This document shows positions 5,923 through 8,224 of a stretch of 8,224 nucleotides of DNA, in pieces. The notes below the pieces were generated by a model. It was not told the origin of the DNA, ran no database searches, and was given only the letters and a program-made list of their open reading frames with translations. This DNA comes from an uncultured Myxococcales bacterium (lineage in GTDB: Bacteria > Myxococcota_A > UBA9042). The stretch spans positions 1 through 8,224 of the forward strand of contig CALGHC010000020.1 of assembly GCA_937915965.1 (NCBI GenBank), in the 5' to 3' direction. The position numbers were made by a program, and so were the translations under genes. Positions within the stretch are counted from its first letter, which is position 1; every line of letters begins with the position of its first letter.

Positions 5923-6857
5923 GTGTCCAAGCGGCGTTCGAGCGTGTTCCCCACCCGCGCGCTGCTCGCGCTGCTCATCGGCGCCGTCGTCGTCCCTGGC
6001 GTATTGTCCCTCGCGGTGGGGATCGTCGCTCGGTCCTGTGGCGCGAGGGATTCGACATCGCGCTGGGCGTCCTGGTGCTGTGCTTCGCTGCGATGGCCAT
6101 CGTCGGCGGCCTGGCAGCCCTGCTCTATGTCCGTCGCAGCGCCCGCCTCAGCGAGATGCAGGCCGACTTTGTCGCCCACGTCAGCCACGAGCTGCGCACG
6201 CCGTTGGCAGGCATCAACCTGATGGCCGAGACGCTCGCCCTGGGCCGCGCCGACGAGCCGGTGGACCGCGTTCGTGTCATCAGTCGGCTGCAATTCGAGA
6301 TCGCTCGCCTGGAGGAGCTGGTCGAGCGGATCCTGCGTTGGCGTCGTGTCGAGGAGGAGGGCGGCCGCGTCGAAGTTCGGCCGATCGAGTTGGCGGCGGT
6401 CGTCGAAGAGGTCTTGGACCGCTTTGGCCGAACCGATGCGGGCGCCAACCTGACGTCCTCGATCGATCCGAACCTGCCGATCGTCGTCGGCGACCGCGCC
6501 TCGCTGGTCGACGCGGTCGGTAACCTGGTTCACAACGCCTTGAAGTTCGGCGGCGCCGAGGCGCCGGTCGACGTCGTCGCACGCCACGTCGGTGAAGAAG
6601 TGATCGTCGAGGTGCGTGACCAGGGACCCGGGATCCCGGCCCGAGAGCACGCACGAGTCGTGGAGCGCTTCTATCGATCGCCCCTGCACCGACGCTCGCA
6701 CCAGGGAGCTGGCCTCGGTCTGGCCATCGTCCACCGCATCGTTCGCGACCACGGCGGCCGGCTACAGCTCGAGAGCGAACCGGGGATCGGTTCGACCTTT
6801 GCCATCCACCTGCCGGTCGCCAGCGCGCGTGCGATCGCGGCGTGTGGGGAGGTGTGA
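5923..6857 (+). CDS. Sensor histidine kinase, frame interrupted by an apparent 1-nt deletion near 6031
   Basis: A membrane sensor kinase that would autophosphorylate and pass phosphate to the adjacent regulator. From GTG 5923 the first frame encodes a basic N-terminus and transmembrane helix 1 (about 5956-6030), then leaves the kinase and stops at 6222. A second frame, at positions divisible by 3, continues with LWREGFDIALG, transmembrane helix 2 (about 6054-6131) and the catalytic core to TGA 6855-6857. Core motifs are the H-box SHELRTP (phospho-accepting His at 6186-6188), N-box NLVHNALKFGG (Asn at 6534-6536), G1 DQGPGIP (6618-6638) and G2 GAGLGLAI (from about 6705). The two helices are separated by only a few residues, with no large sensor domain and no clear HAMP. 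Adding one base at about 6031 restores one protein of about 312 residues. It is either a sequencing error or a recently broken gene. Confidence 0.88.
6031..6036 (+). other. Site of the frameshift in the histidine kinase gene
   Basis: Frame 1 reads GIVAR up to codon 6031, then loses kinase similarity. The other frame picks up at GTC 6033 (VLWREGFD). The bases are gct-cgg-tcc-tgt; one missing base, for example reading gct-ctg-gtc-ctg-tgg, would give a smooth helix end (IVALVLWRE). No slippery heptamer is present, so a simple deletion or sequencing error is more likely than programmed frameshifting. Confidence 0.75.
6848..6852 (+). promoter_or_regulatory. Ribosome binding site of the response regulator gene
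   Basis: GGAGG lies 7 nt before ATG 6860 and overlaps the 3' end of the kinase gene. It selects ATG 6860 rather than the upstream in-frame GTG 6842, which would add six non-family residues (MWGGVT). Confidence 0.75.
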
Positions 6858-6859
6858 CG

Positions 6860-7558
6860 ATGGTCGTCGCGAACAAGGCACACGTGCTGGTCGTCGAGGA
6901 CGACACCACATTGGCGATGGGTCTCGAGCTGAACCTGCGCGCCGAGGGGCACCGGGTCACCATCGCGTCCGACGGCGAGGCCGGTCTGCGTCGAGCGCTC
7001 GCCGATCACCCCGACCAACCCGACCTGATCCTGCTGGACCTGATGCTTCCCAAACTCGACGGATTCGATGTGCTCGCCGAGCTGCGGCGCCGCGGCTTGC
7101 AGGTCCCTGTCTTGATCCTGTCGGCCCGTGGCGAGATCGACGACAAGGTGCGCGGTCTCGGTCTGGGGGCCGACGACTACCTGACCAAGCCATTCTCGGT
7201 TCGCGAGCTGGCCGCGCGTGTCGCCGTCGCCTTGCGGCGCGAGCGTCGCCACAGCCAGCGGGTGGTGCGCTTCGCCGATGTCGAGGTGGACATCGACGCG
7301 CGCGAAGTCCGCCGTGCCGGGACCACCGTCGAGGTGACACCGCGCGAATTCGAACTGCTCGCCTGGCTGGTCGCTCGGCCCGGTCGGCTGCAGAGCCGCG
7401 AGCGCCTCCTCGATGCGATCTGGGGTTGGGACTACGACGGCACCGCGCGCACGGTCGACAACTTCGTACGCCGTCTGCGCGTGAAGCTCGAGGTTGATCC
7501 AACCGAACCGCGTCACCTGGTGACCGTGCGCGGCGCCGGATACCGATTCGATGCCTGA
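6860..7558 (+). CDS. OmpR/PhoB-family response regulator
   Basis: A 232-residue cytoplasmic DNA-binding regulator, the partner of the kinase ending 2 nt upstream. The receiver domain (about 7-122) has the acidic pair D14-D15, phospho-accepting D60 in LILLDLMLPKLDG, switch residue S88 and K110 in the DDYLTKPF motif. A short basic linker leads to a winged-helix domain (about 135-232) with TPREFELLAWLVARPG, the SRERLLDAIWG helix, the recognition-helix region TVDNFVRRLRVKLE and the closing wing VRGAGYRFDA. All receiver key residues are intact, so the regulator should work even if the kinase is broken. Length is normal for the family. Targets are unknown; the divergent oxidoreductase operon and the downstream TonB-domain gene are the nearest candidates. 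Confidence 0.96.
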   Translation: MVVANKAHVLVVEDDTTLAMGLELNLRAEGHRVTIASDGEAGLRRALADHPDQPDLILLDLMLPKLDGFDVLAELRRRGLQVPVLILSARGEIDDKVRGLGLGADDYLTKPFSVRELAARVAVALRRERRHSQRVVRFADVEVDIDAREVRRAGTTVEVTPREFELLAWLVARPGRLQSRERLLDAIWGWDYDGTARTVDNFVRRLRVKLEVDPTEPRHLVTVRGAGYRFDA

Positions 7559-7570
7559 CACGCGTGCCGG

Positions 7571-7610
7571 CCCCTGCCGCTCCCTGCCGCTCCCTGCCGC
7601 TCTCTGCCGC
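7571..7610. repeat. Four tandem copies of a 10-bp unit (consensus TCCCTGCCGC)
   Basis: The copies are at 7571-7580, 7581-7590, 7591-7600 and 7601-7610. The middle two are identical and the outer two differ by one base each. The array begins 12 nt after the response regulator stop, in non-coding sequence. A period of 10 bp is close to one DNA turn. Confidence 0.9.
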
Positions 7611-7681
7611 GCACGCCGATGAGGACGGACAACGCACGCCCGTGAGGTCGGCGCGGCGGGTCCTCGACCCCCGTTGATGGC

Positions 7682-7717
7682 GCGGCTCTTGAGCCGCCGC
7701 GCTGCGCCCGATACAAC
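7682..7717 (+). promoter_or_regulatory. Candidate sigma70-like promoter with a dyad over the -35 box
   Basis: TTGAGC (7689-7694) and TACAAC (7712-7717) are 17 nt apart, each matching four of six consensus bases, in an AT-richer patch ahead of the TonB-domain gene start at 7754. GCGGCTC (7682-7688) and GAGCCGC (7691-7697) form a 7-bp inverted repeat that covers the -35 box, as an operator would. The same dyad could instead be a hairpin near the end of the regulator transcript, but no T-tract follows. Element matches are modest. Confidence 0.35.
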
Positions 7718-7744
7718 CTCTGCGCCGGCGCCGCCGCGCGGCAG

Positions 7745-7750
7745 AGGGAG
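7745..7750 (+). promoter_or_regulatory. Ribosome binding site of the TonB-domain gene
   Basis: AGGGAG lies 3 nt before ATG 7754, a rather tight spacing. It supports ATG 7754, which is followed by a signal peptide, over ATG 7931, which would lose it. A 10-bp palindrome, GCCGCGCGGC (7733-7742), sits just upstream. Confidence 0.55.
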
Positions 7751-7753
7751 CGG

Positions 7754-8224
7754 ATGGCAAAGTTGCCCCAGAAACCGAGGTCCAGCCGGCCGCCCGGACG
7801 ATTCAGCCGCTCGCCCGGACGAATCAGCTGCTCGCCGGGACAAATCAGCTGCTCGCCCAGGCGAGTTTGGGCCGCGCCGCTGTTGGCCTTCGCCGCTCTG
7901 TGCGTGTCTCCGCCGGCCGCTGCCAAGGTCATGATGGCCCGGCCAGCCAAGCTGGTGGCCCCGAAGCTGGAGACCTTCGTCGCCGCTGAGTACCCAAAGG
8001 CGCTGCTCGCTCGCGGGCTGCGCGGTACCGTCGTGCTGACGCTGACCCTGGACGCGACCGGCAAGGTGACGGCGACCGAGGTCGCCGAGTCAGCCGGGCC
8101 GGAGTTCGACGCTGCGGCCAGCGCCGCGGCGATGAAGCTGGTCTTCTCGCCGGCCCGCGCTGGCGGCAAAGCCGTCCCCGTGCGGATCCGCTTTCGCTAT
8201 CGCTTCACCCCCGAGCAACGTCTC
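7754..8224 (+). CDS. Exported protein with a TonB C-terminal domain, 3'-truncated by the window; possibly a TonB-dependent receptor fusion
   Basis: The frame runs from ATG 7754 to the window end without a stop (157 residues). Residues 1-37 are basic and contain a 7-residue repeat (SPGRISC-like). Residues 38-57 look like a signal-peptide core (WAAPLLAFAALCV) with an AAA cleavage site before K58. Residues 66-151 match the TonB C-terminal domain: KLVAPKLETFVAAEYPKALL, RGTVVLTLTLDATGKV, then a helix and FSPARAGGKAVPVRIRFRYRF. This domain normally contacts the TonB box of outer-membrane receptors in the periplasm. Classical TonB has it at the C-terminus behind a membrane anchor and proline-rich spacer, both absent here. 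In myxobacteria such a domain often precedes a TonB-dependent receptor; that is my expectation for the missing part, as inference. The gene was too masked by other frames to be obvious, but the domain match is clear. Confidence 0.85.
   Translation, partial: MAKLPQKPRSSRPPGRFSRSPGRISCSPGQISCSPRRVWAAPLLAFAALCVSPPAAAKVMMARPAKLVAPKLETFVAAEYPKALLARGLRGTVVLTLTLDATGKVTATEVAESAGPEFDAAASAAAMKLVFSPARAGGKAVPVRIRFRYRFTPEQRL
7791..7853. repeat. Three tandem copies of a 21-bp unit inside the TonB-domain gene
   Basis: Copies at 7791-7811, 7812-7832 and 7833-7853 share the core CGCCCGGACGAATCAGCTGCT with a few mismatches, and a decayed fourth copy begins at 7854. The unit is a multiple of 3, so it encodes a heptapeptide repeat (PGRFSRS, PGRISCS, PGQISCS) ahead of the signal-peptide core and stays open in several frames. 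Confidence 0.88.

Noticed and set aside
6028..6042. Programmed -1 ribosomal frameshift in the kinase gene
   Set aside because: No slippery heptamer (X XXY YYZ) or clear stimulatory stem is present, and kinases are not known to use it. A 1-nt deletion explains the data more simply.
5622..6752. Long minus-strand extension of the fusion gene frame (about 377 extra codons)
   Set aside because: It is antisense to the kinase catalytic domain, whose motifs are unmistakable, and resembles no family. The gamma subunit has its normal N-terminus at 5621.
7658..7670. GGGTC-CTC-GACCC hairpin as terminator of the regulator gene
   Set aside because: The stem is only 5 bp with a 3-nt loop and no T-tract follows. 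Such stems arise often by chance at this GC content.
7571..7853. CRISPR-like array
   Set aside because: The 10-bp and 21-bp units are directly adjacent with no spacers, are too short and differ from each other.
7674..7934. 86-codon plus-strand frame over the repeat region
   Set aside because: It overlaps the TonB-domain gene in another frame, has no clear ribosome binding site and owes its repetitive peptide to the 21-bp repeat.
6671..8169. Minus-strand open frames (6671-7843 and 7513-8169)
   Set aside because: They are antisense to the kinase, regulator and TonB-domain genes. Their apparent peptide repeats come from the 10-bp and 21-bp DNA repeats.

Overview
This window is very GC-rich and bacterial. 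The style of the sensor kinase/response regulator pair, and a secreted protein that opens with a TonB C-terminal domain, suggest a myxobacterium-like deltaproteobacterium (Myxococcota). That assignment is an inference from protein style and base composition; no marker gene is present.

Layout. (1) 1-1197, plus strand: the 3' part of a MATE-family multidrug/cation antiporter gene, cut by the window edge. (2) 1198-1303: a short convergent intergenic region with a GC hairpin and three perfect tandem copies of a 20-bp unit that run into the end of the facing gene. (3) 5621-1304, minus strand: a tight three-gene operon for a 2-oxoacid oxidoreductase of the pyruvate:ferredoxin oxidoreductase (POR) superfamily. 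Its first gene encodes a 746-residue fusion of the gamma subunit, a GltD/NfnB-like FAD- and NAD(P)-binding module and a 2x[4Fe-4S] ferredoxin. The alpha and beta subunit genes follow, each joined to the previous gene by a 4-nt ATGA overlap. (4) 5622-5922: a divergent intergenic region with a duplicated 13-bp motif. (5) 5923-7558, plus strand: a two-component system, histidine kinase then OmpR/PhoB-type regulator. The kinase frame is broken by an apparent 1-nt deletion near 6031. (6) 7559-7753: a short intergenic region with a 10-bp tandem repeat, a 16-bp dyad and a candidate promoter. (7) 7754 to the window end, plus strand: the 5' part of a gene for an exported protein with a TonB C-terminal domain.

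How the parts may work together. The three minus-strand genes can build a self-contained enzyme: alpha/beta bind TPP and oxidise a 2-oxoacid, electrons leave through the beta [4Fe-4S] cluster and the ferredoxin domain, and the built-in flavoprotein passes them to NAD(P)+, or the reverse. This resembles, in one fewer polypeptide set, the phenylglyoxylate:NAD+ and 2-oxoglutarate:NADP+ oxidoreductases known from Azoarcus. Substrate and direction cannot be read from sequence; pyruvate is the default guess. The divergent two-component genes are placed to regulate this operon, but no direct evidence shows that they do.

The most interesting items are the gamma-flavoprotein-ferredoxin fusion, the frameshifted kinase, the 20-bp repeat that places a stop codon in all three frames behind the beta subunit, and the duplicated motif between the divergent operons. 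No RNA gene, mobile element or CRISPR array was seen.
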